Source of the DNA: Klenkia soli
GTDB lineage: Bacteria; Actinomycetota; Actinomycetes; Mycobacteriales; Geodermatophilaceae
Direction: 5' to 3'
DNA: 64,000 nt
Assembly: GCF_900103975.1 (NCBI RefSeq)
Contig: NZ_FNIR01000002.1
Coordinates: 62,001-126,000 of the forward strand
Shown here: piece after piece, positions 7,608 to 16,137 of the stretch
Position numbering within the stretch: position 1 is the stretch's first letter
Layout of the letters: every line of letters starts with the position of its first letter
Notes under the pieces: model-generated
The model's database searches: none
What the model saw: the letters and a program-made list of their open reading frames with translations, nothing else
What the model was told of the DNA's origin: nothing
Made by a program: the position numbers and the translations under genes

Positions 7608-9019
7608 CGGTTCGCCTCCTCGACGGCTGCGGCGGGTTCGGTGTCCTCGCCGGTGGCCGGGATCTCCCCGACCAGCAACCGGTCGACCCGGCTCCCCTCC
7701 AGCGACACGACCTCGAGCCACACGCCGCCCAGGCCGGTCTCGTCGTCGACGTCGTCGGCCAGCTCGGGCGGCAGCTCGCGCATGACCTCGACCCGGTCGC
7801 CCACCTCGGGCATGCGGCCGAGCTGGCGGAGCACCAGCCCGCCGAGGGTCTCGTAGCTGTGGTCGTCGGGGACCTGCAGCGCGGTGGCCTCGCGCACCTC
7901 GTCGGGGCGCAGCAGGCCGCTCAGCGACCAGGTGCCGTCGCCGAGGTCGGTCAGGCCGGGCACCTCGGGCTCGTCGTGCTCGTCGGCCACCTCGCCGACC
8001 AGCTCCTCGACCAGGTCCTCGACGGTGACGACGCCGTCGGTGCCGCCGTACTCGTCGACCAGCACGGCCATCTGCAGGCTGCCCTGGCGGAGGTCGGTGA
8101 GCAGGTCGTCCAGGCGGCGGCTGGTGGGCACGTGCAGCGCGGGCACCATGACCGCCGCGACGGCCGTGGTGCGCCGGTCGGGGCGGGGCACGGCGAGGGC
8201 GTGTTTCACGTGGACCAGCCCGACGACGTCGTCCACGCCGTCGCCGACCACCGGGAATCGGGAGTGCCCGGACTCGCGGGCGGCGTCCAGCACGGCGGAC
8301 ACGGCGGCGTCGGCCGGGATCGTGGTCATCTGCAGGCGACGGGTGGCGACGTCGGAGGCGCGCAGCTCGCCGAAGGCCAGGCTGCGGGTGAGCAGCTGGG
8401 CCGTGGTGGCCTCGAGCGTGCCCTGGCTGCCCGACCGGCGGACCAGCGAGGTCAGCTCCTCGGCGGAGCGGGCCGAGGCGAGCTCCTCCTGCGGCTCGAC
8501 CTTGAACAGCCTCATGAGGATGGCGTTGGCCCAGCCGTTGAGCGCCCGGATGACCAGCGCGGTGGAGCGGGTGAAGCCGCGCTGGAAGCCCGAGACCGCC
8601 CGCGCGGTGCGCAACGGCTCGGACAGCGCGATGTTCTTGGGCACCAGCTCGCCGAACACCATGGTCAGCGCGGTGGCCAGCACCAGGGCCAGGGTGATGG
8701 ACACCGACCGGGCAGCGGCCTCGCCGAGACCGAGCGCCCCGAGGGGTCCCTGCAGCAGGGCGGCGATCGACGGCTCGGCGACGAAGCCGACGGCCAGGTT
8801 GGTCACGGTGATGCCGAGCTGGGCGCCCGACAGCTGGGTGGACAGCGTGCGCAGCGCCGCGAGGACCCCCTCGGAGCCCTTGTCGCCGTCGGCCACCTGG
8901 CGCTCGACGGTGGCGCGGTCGACGGTCACCAGGGAGAACTCGAAGGCGACGAACGCTGCGCAGCCGGCGATCATCACGATCCCCACCAGGACGAGCAGCC
9001 ATTCGATCACGGGGCGCAC
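7604..9019 (-). CDS. CNNM/CorC-type DUF21 + CBS-pair + CorC_HlyC protein
   Basis: 471 residues. DUF21/CNNM membrane domain (about 1-195; VIEWLLVLVGIVMIAGCAAFVAFEFSLVTVDR, then GELVPKNIALSEP), CBS pair (about 215-345; VTVEDLVEELVGEVADEHD) and a C-terminal CorC_HlyC domain (about 355-445; GLLRPDEVREATALQVPDDHSYETLGGLVLRQLGRMPEVGD). First gene of a two-gene unit with the shorter paralogue. Proposed role is Mg2+/Co2+ homeostasis. Start GTG at 9019; a second GTG three codons later is also possible. Confidence 0.9.
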   Translation of the reverse strand: MRPVIEWLLVLVGIVMIAGCAAFVAFEFSLVTVDRATVERQVADGDKGSEGVLAALRTLSTQLSGAQLGITVTNLAVGFVAEPSIAALLQGPLGALGLGEAAARSVSITLALVLATALTMVFGELVPKNIALSEPLRTARAVSGFQRGFTRSTALVIRALNGWANAILMRLFKVEPQEELASARSAEELTSLVRRSGSQGTLEATTAQLLTRSLAFGELRASDVATRRLQMTTIPADAAVSAVLDAARESGHSRFPVVGDGVDDVVGLVHVKHALAVPRPDRRTTAVAAVMVPALHVPTSRRLDDLLTDLRQGSLQMAVLVDEYGGTDGVVTVEDLVEELVGEVADEHDEPEVPGLTDLGDGTWSLSGLLRPDEVREATALQVPDDHSYETLGGLVLRQLGRMPEVGDRVEVMRELPPELADDVDDETGLGGVWLEVVSLEGSRVDRLLVGEIPATGEDTEPAAAVEEANR

Positions 9020-9090
9020 GTCCCCAGCGGGGCCAGTCGGGAAACCGGTGGGACAGGACTGTGAGGCAACGAGCTCACGAGCGGGGTGGA

Positions 9091-9333
9091 TCAGCCTCCG
9101 GCGAAGGGGGGCAGCACGTCGACGACCGCCCCGGGTGCCAGCACCAACGCGCGATCACGGGTGGAGGTTCCGTCGACCAGGAACGAGCAGGCGGTGAGCA
9201 CCCGTTCGAGCTTCTCGCCGTGCTCGCCGACGATCTGCCCGACCAGCTCGTCGAGCGAGCCGGCGTCGCGGGTCTCGGTGTCCACGCCGACCGCGGCGCG
9301 CGCCCCGGCGAAGTAGCGCACGGTGACGGCCAC
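9091..9333 (-). CDS. moaD: MoaD/ThiS-family sulfur carrier
   Basis: 80 residues with a beta-grasp pattern (VTVRYFAGARAAVGV) and the C-terminal di-glycine FAGG that is adenylated and thiocarboxylated. It lies 1 nt downstream of moaA in the same direction, which points to MoaD, the small subunit of molybdopterin synthase with MoaE (4350-4760), rather than ThiS. Start ATG. Confidence 0.92.
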   Translation of the reverse strand: MAVTVRYFAGARAAVGVDTETRDAGSLDELVGQIVGEHGEKLERVLTACSFLVDGTSTRDRALVLAPGAVVDVLPPFAGG

Positions 9334-9334
9334 C

Positions 9335-10387
9335 TCAGCCCCCGATCGCGGACATGGGCCGGGAGGGCTGCAGGAACGACGGGTCGTCGATGCCGTGGCC
9401 GGGCAGCTTGGTCAGCGTGGCGATCCGCCAGCGGTCGGCCAGCTCCTGGTCGCTGGCGCCGTCCCGCATCGCCGTGCGCAGGTCGCTCTCCTCGCGGGCG
9501 AACAGGCAGTTGCGGATCTGCCCGTCGGCGGTGAGCCGGGTGCGGTCGCAGGCGCCGCAGAAGCTGCGGGTGACCGAGGCGATGACGCCGACGGTGAGGT
9601 CGGTGCCGTCGACCAGCCAGCGCTCGGCGGGGGCGGCGCCGCGCTCCTCGACGTCCGGGGTGAGGGTGTGGGTGGCCGACAGCTTGGCCAGGATGTCCTC
9701 GGCCGTGACCATCTCGGCGCGGGTCCAGGCGTGGTGGGCGTCCAGCGGCATCTGCTCGATGAAGCGCAGCTCGTAGCCGTGCTCGAGGCAGTACTCCAGC
9801 AGCGGGACGGCGTCGTCCTCGTTGATGCCCTTGAGCAGCACCGTGTTGACCTTGACCGGGGTCAGCCCGGCCTCCTTGGCGGCCTTGAGGCCGGCCAGCA
9901 CGTCGGGCAGCCGGTCGCGGTGGGTGAGCTGCTTGAACCGCTCGCGGTCGAGGGTGTCGAGGCTGACGTTGAGCCGGTCGAGGCCGGCCGCGGCCAGGGC
10001 GGGCGCCATGCGGGAGAGCCCGACGGCGTTCGTGGTCAGGCTGACCTCGGGGCGGGGGAGCAGCGCGGTGGTGGCCGCGACGATGCCGGGCAGGCCGGGG
10101 CGCAGCAGCGGCTCGCCGCCGGTGAACCGGACCTCCTCGATGCCCAGCTGCTCGACGCCGATGCGCACCAGCCGGACGACCTCGTCGTCGGTGAGCTGCT
10201 CGACCTTGGGCAGCCAGTCCAGGCCCTCGGGCGGCATGCAGTAGCTGCAGCGCAGGTTGCAGCGGTCGGTCAGCGAGACCCGCAGGTCGGTCGCGGTGCG
10301 ACCGTGCCGGTCGACCAGTCCGCCGCTGCCCGGGGCGGGCGCGGGCATGCGGACCACCGGGTCGGGGAGCGGGCTCGGCGTCGTCAC
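9335..10387 (-). CDS. moaA: GTP 3',8-cyclase MoaA
   Basis: 350 residues. Radical SAM enzyme that converts GTP to the precursor of cyclic pyranopterin monophosphate with MoaC. The N-terminal 4Fe-4S motif is RCNLRCSYCMPPEG (CxxxCxxC), the SAM region FTGGEPLLR, and the C-terminal second-cluster cysteines are SFCGACDRTRLTADGQIRNCLF. The C-terminal Gly-Gly (MSAIGG) needed for activity is present. An in-frame extension to 10489 exists; I chose GTG 10387 because it gives the family's usual length, although its GGGAGG abuts the codon, so the transcript might be leaderless. moaD follows by 1 nt; moaC is not in the window. Confidence 0.95.
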   Translation of the reverse strand: MTTPSPLPDPVVRMPAPAPGSGGLVDRHGRTATDLRVSLTDRCNLRCSYCMPPEGLDWLPKVEQLTDDEVVRLVRIGVEQLGIEEVRFTGGEPLLRPGLPGIVAATTALLPRPEVSLTTNAVGLSRMAPALAAAGLDRLNVSLDTLDRERFKQLTHRDRLPDVLAGLKAAKEAGLTPVKVNTVLLKGINEDDAVPLLEYCLEHGYELRFIEQMPLDAHHAWTRAEMVTAEDILAKLSATHTLTPDVEERGAAPAERWLVDGTDLTVGVIASVTRSFCGACDRTRLTADGQIRNCLFAREESDLRTAMRDGASDQELADRWRIATLTKLPGHGIDDPSFLQPSRPMSAIGG

Positions 10388-10510
10388 CCTCCCGACTGTA
10401 GGGCCGCCTCGTGACGGGTTCGTGACGGCTGTGTCCGCGGTCACCCACCCCTCCGCGACTGCGGATCTAGTGGCCGCTCCCCGCCGCACCAGCGGGTTGC
10501 ACGACGTTGC

Positions 10511-11035
10511 TCAGTGGGTGAGGACGAGCTTGAGGACGACGACCAGCAGCGCCACGCCCGCCGCGACGGCACCCACCAGCACGGCCCGCCCGAACGGGAC
10601 GTCGGCCCGCAACCGCCGGTACACCACCCCGATGCCGGCCACCCGGACCAGCCCGACCAGCGCGGCCAGCGCCTGCCCCCACAGCTCCGGCGGCCAGCCC
10701 AGCGCGGTGGCGGCCAGGACGAGGGCCGGCAGCGCCCCCGAGCTCAGGATCGGCGTCGCGTCCCGGGCGGCCTGCCGCAGCTCCCGGTGCTCGCCGCCGG
10801 TGACCAGCGCCCCGACCGAGTGCGCGAGCACGTGCGCGACGTAGGTCGAGAGCACCGTGCCCACCACGATCGTCACGGCCGCACCCGAGTCCACCGCCTC
10901 GGGCGAGCAGCCGACGACGGCGGCCAGCACCAGCACCGTCCCGTAGACGTAGGCCGACACCCGGCTCTCGGCCCGGTGCGGGTCGAGGTCCTCGCGTCGG
11001 CGGGTGAGCGGACGCACCACGCGGGAACCGGTCAC
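10511..11035 (-). CDS. Hypothetical multi-pass membrane protein
   Basis: 174 residues from GTG 11035. About four to five hydrophobic segments are visible (VSAYVYGTVLVLAAVVG, AAVTIVVGTVLSTYVAHVLA, ILSSGALPALVLAATALGW, VLVGAVAAGVALLVVVLKLVL), with a basic N-terminus. No family recognised. It is divergent from the MFS transporter gene (78 nt between starts). Codon use is typical of the window, so it is probably a real gene; function unknown. Confidence 0.7.
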   Translation of the reverse strand: MTGSRVVRPLTRRREDLDPHRAESRVSAYVYGTVLVLAAVVGCSPEAVDSGAAVTIVVGTVLSTYVAHVLAHSVGALVTGGEHRELRQAARDATPILSSGALPALVLAATALGWPPELWGQALAALVGLVRVAGIGVVYRRLRADVPFGRAVLVGAVAAGVALLVVVLKLVLTH

Positions 11036-11113
11036 GGACCCATTCTGGGTGGCGCGGGTCGTTAGCATCGGCAACGCCACCCGGGAGTCCGGCAGGCCCC
11101 CCTGTCTCCGCCA

Positions 11114-12397
11114 GTGGCCAGGAAGTCGAGATCGATCCCCGTGTTCAACCCGTTCTCCCCGTACGGCCGCATCTTCGCGGTCCCGGGTGCCCGTTCCTTC
11201 TCCTTCGCCGGCTGGCTGGCCCGCGTCCCGATGTCGAGCATGGGCCTCGGCTCGGTGCTGATGGTCGCCGGCGAGACCGGCAGCTACGGCCTGGCCGGGG
11301 CCGTCTCCGGCACCCTCGCGCTGGCCAACGCCGTCGGCAGCCCGCAGTGGGCCCGCGGCATGGACCGGCTCGGCCAGGGCCGGGTGCTCGTCTGGTCGGC
11401 CGCGGTCTTCCTGGTGCTGGGCATCTCGTTCGCCGCGGTCGTCGTCTCCGGCGGCCCGCGGTGGTCGTGGTTCGTGCTCGCCGCGCTGACCGGGGCGTCG
11501 GCGGCCAACGTCGGCGCCGCCGTCCGGGCCCGCTGGGCGCACGCGCTGCCCGGCACCGATGCGCGGCAGACGGCCTTCGCGTTCGAGTCGGTGGTCGACG
11601 AGGTCGTCTTCGTCGTCGGCCCGCCGACCATCACCTTCCTGGCCGCGCTGATCGCCCCGCCGGTCGGCTTCCTGGTCGGCCTGCTGGTCGGGGTGGCCGG
11701 CTCGCTCTGGCTGGCGCGCCAGGTGGCCACCCAGCCGCCGGCGCACGCCCGCACCCGCGGGACGAAGCGGTCGGCGACGTCGGTGCTGAGCCCCACCCTG
11801 GTCGTCGTCGCGATCGCCTACCTCGCCGTCGGCACCGTCTTCGGCGCGATGGACGTCGTCGTGGTCGGGTTCGCCCAGGAGCAGGGCCGACCGGTCATGG
11901 CCGGGGTCGCGCTGGCCGCCTACGCCGGGGGCAGCCTGGTGTCGGGGCTGCTCTACGGCATCGTCCGGCTGCCCGGCACGCTGCTGACCCGCTTCGTGGG
12001 CTGCGGCCTGCTGTTCGGGATCGCCACCCAGAGCCTGCTGCTGGTCGGTTCGCTGCCCTGGCTGGTGGTCGCGGTGTTCCTCGCCGGCCTGACCATCGCC
12101 CCGGTGCTGGTGGCGGGGATGTCGCTGGTCGAGTCGCGGGTGGCCCGGGCCGCGCTGAACGAGGGCCTCACCTGGACGACGACCGGCCTCACCGTGGGCG
12201 TCACCGCCGGCGCCGCGCTGGCCGGCACCGCCGTCGACGCGTGGGGTGCGCAGCCGGCCTTCCTGGTGCCGGCACTGGGCGCGGCCTCCGCCGGGGTGCT
12301 CGCACTGGTCGGTGGCCTGCTGGTGCGCGGCAGCGCCCCGGTCGAGGCGGTCCCCGTGTCCCCCGCCCCCGCGCCCGTGGCTCCTGTGCAGCGTTGA
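11114..12397 (+). CDS. MFS transporter
   Basis: 427 residues with roughly 12 hydrophobic segments and an MFS loop 2-3 region (GSPQWARGMDRLGQGRVLV, resembling GxxxDRxGRR). Substrate unknown; the pattern resembles drug- or small-molecule-efflux members. The start is a GTG at 11114 with the site CCGCCA only, hence weak. The last codons (CAGCGTTGA) lie inside the palindromic repeat element, half copy at 12389, which supplies the stop codon. Confidence 0.85.
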   Translation: MARKSRSIPVFNPFSPYGRIFAVPGARSFSFAGWLARVPMSSMGLGSVLMVAGETGSYGLAGAVSGTLALANAVGSPQWARGMDRLGQGRVLVWSAAVFLVLGISFAAVVVSGGPRWSWFVLAALTGASAANVGAAVRARWAHALPGTDARQTAFAFESVVDEVVFVVGPPTITFLAALIAPPVGFLVGLLVGVAGSLWLARQVATQPPAHARTRGTKRSATSVLSPTLVVVAIAYLAVGTVFGAMDVVVVGFAQEQGRPVMAGVALAAYAGGSLVSGLLYGIVRLPGTLLTRFVGCGLLFGIATQSLLLVGSLPWLVVAVFLAGLTIAPVLVAGMSLVESRVARAALNEGLTWTTTGLTVGVTAGAALAGTAVDAWGAQPAFLVPALGAASAGVLALVGGLLVRGSAPVEAVPVSPAPAPVAPVQR

Positions 12398-12464
12398 TCA
12401 AGGGGGTGCACAAGAGTCCGTCCTCCCGGCGCAGAGCTGGTGGAGGAGGACGGATTTCCCCGGA
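12389..12464. repeat. Palindromic repeat, half copy (A)
   Basis: Begins CAGCGTTGATCAAGGGGGTG, the same left arm as the full copies at 29410 and 31385, followed by the inner inverted repeat (GAGTCCGTCCTCC ... GGAGGAGGACGGA). The right outer arm (GTGCACCCCCCTGATC...CGCTG) is missing. The inner hairpin could end transcription of the MFS gene, whose stop it contains. Confidence 0.85.
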
Positions 12465-12814
12465 GGAGGACGACGGCCTGCCCGGTTGCCGCCGATGGCC
12501 CACCACGCCGGGTAGCTCTTCGATCGCCGAGAATGACCTGGCCAGCGGCCTGTTCGGCTGACCGGAATTGTCGTACCCCTCTGGTGGACTGGGTCCATGA
12601 CGGCGACGGCGGAGCGGTCTGGGTGAGCGGTGGCCGGGGCCGGTGCTGGCGATGGCCGGTGCTGATGATGGCCGGGGCTGATGCGGACCGGGGCTGATGC
12701 GGACCGGCGGCCGGGGTCGGGGCCGACCGGCGGTCGGTGGCGGACAGCTGGTCCCGACCACGTGGCTCCGTGGCCCGGGGGTGTGGGGCGCGGGGCAGGC
12801 GGCAGGATCGGGGC
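12465..12814. other. Intergenic stretch without a supported gene; short tandem repeat
   Basis: No open frame here has protein-like composition. At 12672-12707 a 16-nt unit (CCGGGGCTGATGCGGA) occurs twice in tandem plus 4 nt, preceded by degenerate versions (GCCGGTGCTGATGATG). It lies downstream of the half palindromic element, so the region may be a decayed insertion (inference). The only likely function is the leader of the acetyltransferase gene at 12815. Confidence 0.55.
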
Positions 12815-14005
12815 GTGGACCTCACCGTGCGCCCGATGACCGAGGACGACCTGGCAGAGGCCTGGGCACTGGGCCGCTGGGCGTTCGGCGGGCCCGCGGA
12901 GGCACCGCCGCGCGCCCTGCAGGTGCTGCCCGAGACCCACCGCTGGGGCGCCTACGACGCCGGCGGCCGGCTGGTCGGCAAGGTCACCGACCACGAGGAG
13001 CGCTCCTGGTGGGGTGGCCGGCAGGTCCCCTCGGCGCACGTCAGCGGCGTCGCCGTCGCCCCGGAGGTCCGCGGCGGTGGGGTGGCCCGAAGACTGCTCA
13101 CCACCGCGCTGGCCGCCGCCCGCGACCGCGGCGCCGCGGTGAGCGCGCTCTACCCGACCGTCTCGGCGGCCTACCGGTCGCTGGGGTACTCGGTCACCGG
13201 GCTGCTCGGCTCGGCCGTCCTGGACACCGCCGCGCTGCCGGTGCTGCGCGCCCCGGAGGGCGTCGTCCTGCGGGCGGGCACGCCCGCCGACCGGCCCGCC
13301 GTCGTCGACCTCTACGAGCAGATCGCGCGCGGCTTCGACGGCCCGCTCACCCGACGGGGCGGCCGGTGGGAACTGCCGCCCCGCGATGAGCAACCCCTCG
13401 GGGACGGCGTCGACCTGCTCACCCTCGCCGAGCAGGACGGCGTGGTCACCGGGGCGCTGGCCTACGAGCGCGGTCGGGGCTACGACGCGTCGGCCGGGCT
13501 CGACGTCAGCGACCTGCTGGCCACCACGCCGGCTGCTGCCCGCGCGCTGGTCGACGTCCTCGCCGGGTGGCGCACCGTCACGCGCACCGTCGACGTCCCG
13601 GTCCTGCTGGGCGACGCCGTGTCCGCCGTCCTTCCGCTGGAGCGGGCCACCGCCCGCGGCACGCACGTGTTCATGCACCGGCTCGTCGACGTCGAGCGCG
13701 CCGTCGCGGCCCGCGGCTGGCCGGCGCACGTGCGCGGCTCGGTGCGCTTCTCGGTGGTCGACGACGCCGCCCCGTGGAACAGCGGCAGCTGGCAGCTCGA
13801 GCTCGACGCCGGTGAGGGCCGGTTGACCCGCACCACCGAGGACGCCGACCTGGTGCTCGGCCCGCAGGGTCTGGCCCTGCTGTGGACCGGGGCCGGCCGC
13901 GGACACGGGGCGGCGACGGCCGGCCTGGTCACCGGTCCCGGCGACCCGGCCGGGCTGGACCTGCTCGCCTGCGGTCAGGCCCCGCAGCTCGTGGACTACT
14001 TCTGA
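12815..14005 (+). CDS. Eis-family GNAT N-acetyltransferase
   Basis: 396 residues, the length of Eis. N-terminal GNAT domain (about 1-140) with the acetyl-CoA loop VSGVAVAPEVRGGGVARRLL, a second GNAT-like domain (about 150-280) and a C-terminal SCP2-like domain (about 290-396). The chain ends in a free aromatic residue (LVDYF), matching the Eis feature in which the C-terminal carboxylate acts as catalytic base. Eis enzymes acetylate aminoglycosides at several amines, and also lysines of proteins; the natural substrate here is unknown. The start is GTG 12815, which begins the conserved fold (VDLTVRPMTEDDL). Confidence 0.85.
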   Translation: MDLTVRPMTEDDLAEAWALGRWAFGGPAEAPPRALQVLPETHRWGAYDAGGRLVGKVTDHEERSWWGGRQVPSAHVSGVAVAPEVRGGGVARRLLTTALAAARDRGAAVSALYPTVSAAYRSLGYSVTGLLGSAVLDTAALPVLRAPEGVVLRAGTPADRPAVVDLYEQIARGFDGPLTRRGGRWELPPRDEQPLGDGVDLLTLAEQDGVVTGALAYERGRGYDASAGLDVSDLLATTPAAARALVDVLAGWRTVTRTVDVPVLLGDAVSAVLPLERATARGTHVFMHRLVDVERAVAARGWPAHVRGSVRFSVVDDAAPWNSGSWQLELDAGEGRLTRTTEDADLVLGPQGLALLWTGAGRGHGAATAGLVTGPGDPAGLDLLACGQAPQLVDYF

Positions 14006-14060
14006 CCCCCATCCGTCCCGGCAGGCATATCCGTTGCGCGCCACGGGCATGGCAGGAGGC

Positions 14061-14897
14061 ATGGCGAACGTCCCGAACATCACCCTGAACAACGGCGTCG
14101 AGATCCCCCAGCTGGGCTTCGGCACCTACCAGATCGAGCCCGAGAACACCCGCGAGGCCGTGAAGACCGCGCTCGAGGTGGGCTACCGGCACATCGACAC
14201 CGCCGAGATGTACGGCAACGAGAAGGAGGTCGGCGAGGGTTTCCGCGACTCCGGGCTGGCCCGCGACGAGGTCTTCATCACCTCGAAGCTGAACAACGGC
14301 TTCCACGCCGAGGCCGACGTCGCGAAGGCGATCGACCAGTCGCTGGCCGACCTGCAGCTCGAGCACCTCGACCTGTTCCTCATCCACTGGCCGCTGCCGG
14401 GCATCGACGTCGACTTCGTCGAGACCTGGAAGGCCATGGAGCAGCTGTACCGCGACGGCAAGGCCCGCGCGATCGGCGTCTCCAACTTCCAGACCAACCA
14501 CCTGAACAAGCTGCGCGACCAGACCGACATCACCCCGGCGGTCAACCAGATCGAGGTGCACCCCTACCTCACCCAGGACGAGCTGCGCGCCTACAACGCC
14601 GAGCACTCCATCCACACCGAGGCCTGGTCGCCCATCGCCCAGGGCAAGGTCCTCGACGACCCGGCCATCGTGCGCGTCGCCGAGCGCGTCGGCCGCACCC
14701 CGGCTCAGGTCACCCTCCGCTGGGCCATCCAGCGCGGCGACATCGTGTTCCCGAAGTCGGTCACCCGCAGCCGGGTCGAGGAGAACTTCGCCCTGTTCGA
14801 CTTCGAGCTGAGCCAGGACGACATCACCGCGATCAGCACCCTGAACCGCGACGAGCGCACCGGCCCGAACCCGGACACGTTCAACATGATTCCGTAG
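14061..14897 (+). CDS. Aldo/keto reductase
   Basis: 278 residues, family length. NADPH-dependent reductase of the AKR5-like group. Signatures: GYRHIDTAEMYGNE with catalytic Asp and Tyr, ITSKL with the Lys, LIHWPLP with the His, and C-terminal cofactor residues (VFPKSVTRSRVEEN). AGGAGG sits only 2 nt before the chosen ATG; in-frame starts at 14034 and 14049 are alternatives, with poorer ribosome sites. It stands alone, followed by a strong hairpin. Confidence 0.92.
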   Translation: MANVPNITLNNGVEIPQLGFGTYQIEPENTREAVKTALEVGYRHIDTAEMYGNEKEVGEGFRDSGLARDEVFITSKLNNGFHAEADVAKAIDQSLADLQLEHLDLFLIHWPLPGIDVDFVETWKAMEQLYRDGKARAIGVSNFQTNHLNKLRDQTDITPAVNQIEVHPYLTQDELRAYNAEHSIHTEAWSPIAQGKVLDDPAIVRVAERVGRTPAQVTLRWAIQRGDIVFPKSVTRSRVEENFALFDFELSQDDITAISTLNRDERTGPNPDTFNMIP

Positions 14898-14907
14898 GTG
14901 GGGGACG

Positions 14908-14938
14908 GCCGTCCCCGGTCGTGGAGGCCGGGGACGGC
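14908..14938 (+). terminator. Terminator-like hairpin after the aldo/keto reductase
   Basis: An 11-bp perfect stem (GCCGTCCCCGG / CCGGGGACGGC) with a 9-nt loop starts 11 nt after the stop codon at 14897. There is no U-run, as is common in high-GC actinobacteria. An overlapping smaller palindrome GGGGACGGCCGTCCCC (14902-14917) could compete. Confidence 0.6.
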
Positions 14939-15059
14939 ACAGGTCCGGGTGGCCGTGGTCGCGGGGGTCGGAGACCTCCCGACCGCGGCCACCGGACGGG
15001 CTCGGCGCACCAGGGGGACGGCACGTGGCCGCCGTGCGATCCGGAGGATCGCGATGTGC

Positions 15060-15869
15060 TCAGCCGGTCGTGACGAAGTCGATCAGTTCCTCGACGCGGC
15101 CGATCAGTGCTGGCTCCAGGTCGGTCCAGGTGGTCACGCGGGCGAGGATGCGCTGGGCCCAGACGTAGCCGGTGTCGTCCTCCCAGCCCAGCCGGCGGCA
15201 GACGCCGCCCTTCCAGTCCTCGCCCTTCGGGACCGTCGGCCAGGCCTTGATCCCGACGACGGCGGGCTTCACCGCCTGCCAGATGTCGATGAACGGGTGC
15301 CCGACGACCAGCGCGTGCGCGCCGGTGACCTGGGCGGCGATCCGGGTCTCCTTCGAGCCGGTGACCAGGTGGTCGACCAGCACCCCCAGCCGGCGCCCGG
15401 ACGACGGCCGGAACTCCCGCACGATGCCCGGGAGGTCGTCCACGCCGTGCAGCGGTTCGACGACGACGCCCTCGATGCGCAGGTCGTGGCCCCACACCTT
15501 CTCGACCAGCTCGGCGTCGTGCTTGCCCTCGACGTAGATGCGGCCCTCGCGGGCCACGCGCGCCCTGGCCCCGGCCACGTAGGTCGACCCCGACGCGCTG
15601 CGGGTGGGGGCGGTGACCACGGCGGCCTTCGGGCGCACCAGCGTCACCGGGCGGCCCTCCACCCAGAAGCCCGGGCCCAGCGGGTAGCCCTTCACCCGGC
15701 CGAAGCGGTCCTCGAGGTGGACGACGTCCCTCTCGCAGCGCACGACGGCGCCGACGAAGCCCGAGCTGGGGTCCTCGACGACGAGGTCCTTCTCGGCCTC
15801 CACCTGCACGGGTGGCTTCTTCACCGTGCGCGGGTGCACCAGGTTGTCGTACTGCGAGCGAGGAGGCAC
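15060..15869 (-). CDS. DUF3097 family protein
   Basis: 269 residues from GTG 15869. Conserved features of DUF3097: DRFGRVKGYPLGPGFWVEGR, a TOPRIM-like segment RIYVEGKHDAELVEKVWG, then LGVLVDHLVTGSKE and VVGHPFIDIWQAVKP. The TOPRIM-like EGxxDAxLxxK pattern suggests nucleic-acid binding, but no function is established. An in-frame extension to an earlier GTG (15914) is possible. It is divergent from the small basic protein gene at 16012. Confidence 0.85.
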   Translation of the reverse strand: MPPRSQYDNLVHPRTVKKPPVQVEAEKDLVVEDPSSGFVGAVVRCERDVVHLEDRFGRVKGYPLGPGFWVEGRPVTLVRPKAAVVTAPTRSASGSTYVAGARARVAREGRIYVEGKHDAELVEKVWGHDLRIEGVVVEPLHGVDDLPGIVREFRPSSGRRLGVLVDHLVTGSKETRIAAQVTGAHALVVGHPFIDIWQAVKPAVVGIKAWPTVPKGEDWKGGVCRRLGWEDDTGYVWAQRILARVTTWTDLEPALIGRVEELIDFVTTG

Positions 15870-16011
15870 CGATCGAGTCTGCGCAGCCCGCGGCGCAGCC
15901 CGGAGCAGCGACACGCAGGGGGCGTAGCGTTCACCCCTCAGCCGCAGGCGCACGCCACCTCCGGACCGCGCTCCGTGACAGTCCGCCGGGTTCCGGTGGC
16001 GAGGAGTCCCC

Positions 16012-16137
16012 ATGGCCGGCAAGAACAAGGGTGGCCGCGAGGCCAAGAAGCCCAAGGCCGAGAAGGTCAAGAACAACGCGTCGCAGCCCAGCCTGAAGGA
16101 CAGCGCCGTCCAGGCCATCAAGCAGAAGGCCCGCTAG
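16012..16137 (+). CDS. Very small lysine-rich protein (41 aa)
   Basis: 41 residues: a basic stretch (GKNKGGREAKKPKAEKVKNN) followed by a short amphipathic tail (SLKDSAVQAIKQKAR). GAGGAGT precedes the ATG by 6 nt. The composition looks like a real protein rather than chance coding. The stop shares CTAG (16134-16137) with the stop of the convergent gene. Function unknown; it may bind nucleic acid (inference from charge only). Confidence 0.65.
   Translation: MAGKNKGGREAKKPKAEKVKNNASQPSLKDSAVQAIKQKAR

Noticed and set aside
12440-12697. 85-codon frame after the MFS gene
   Set aside because: It runs through the palindromic repeat and the tandem repeat, has no ribosome site and Trp/Arg-rich composition.
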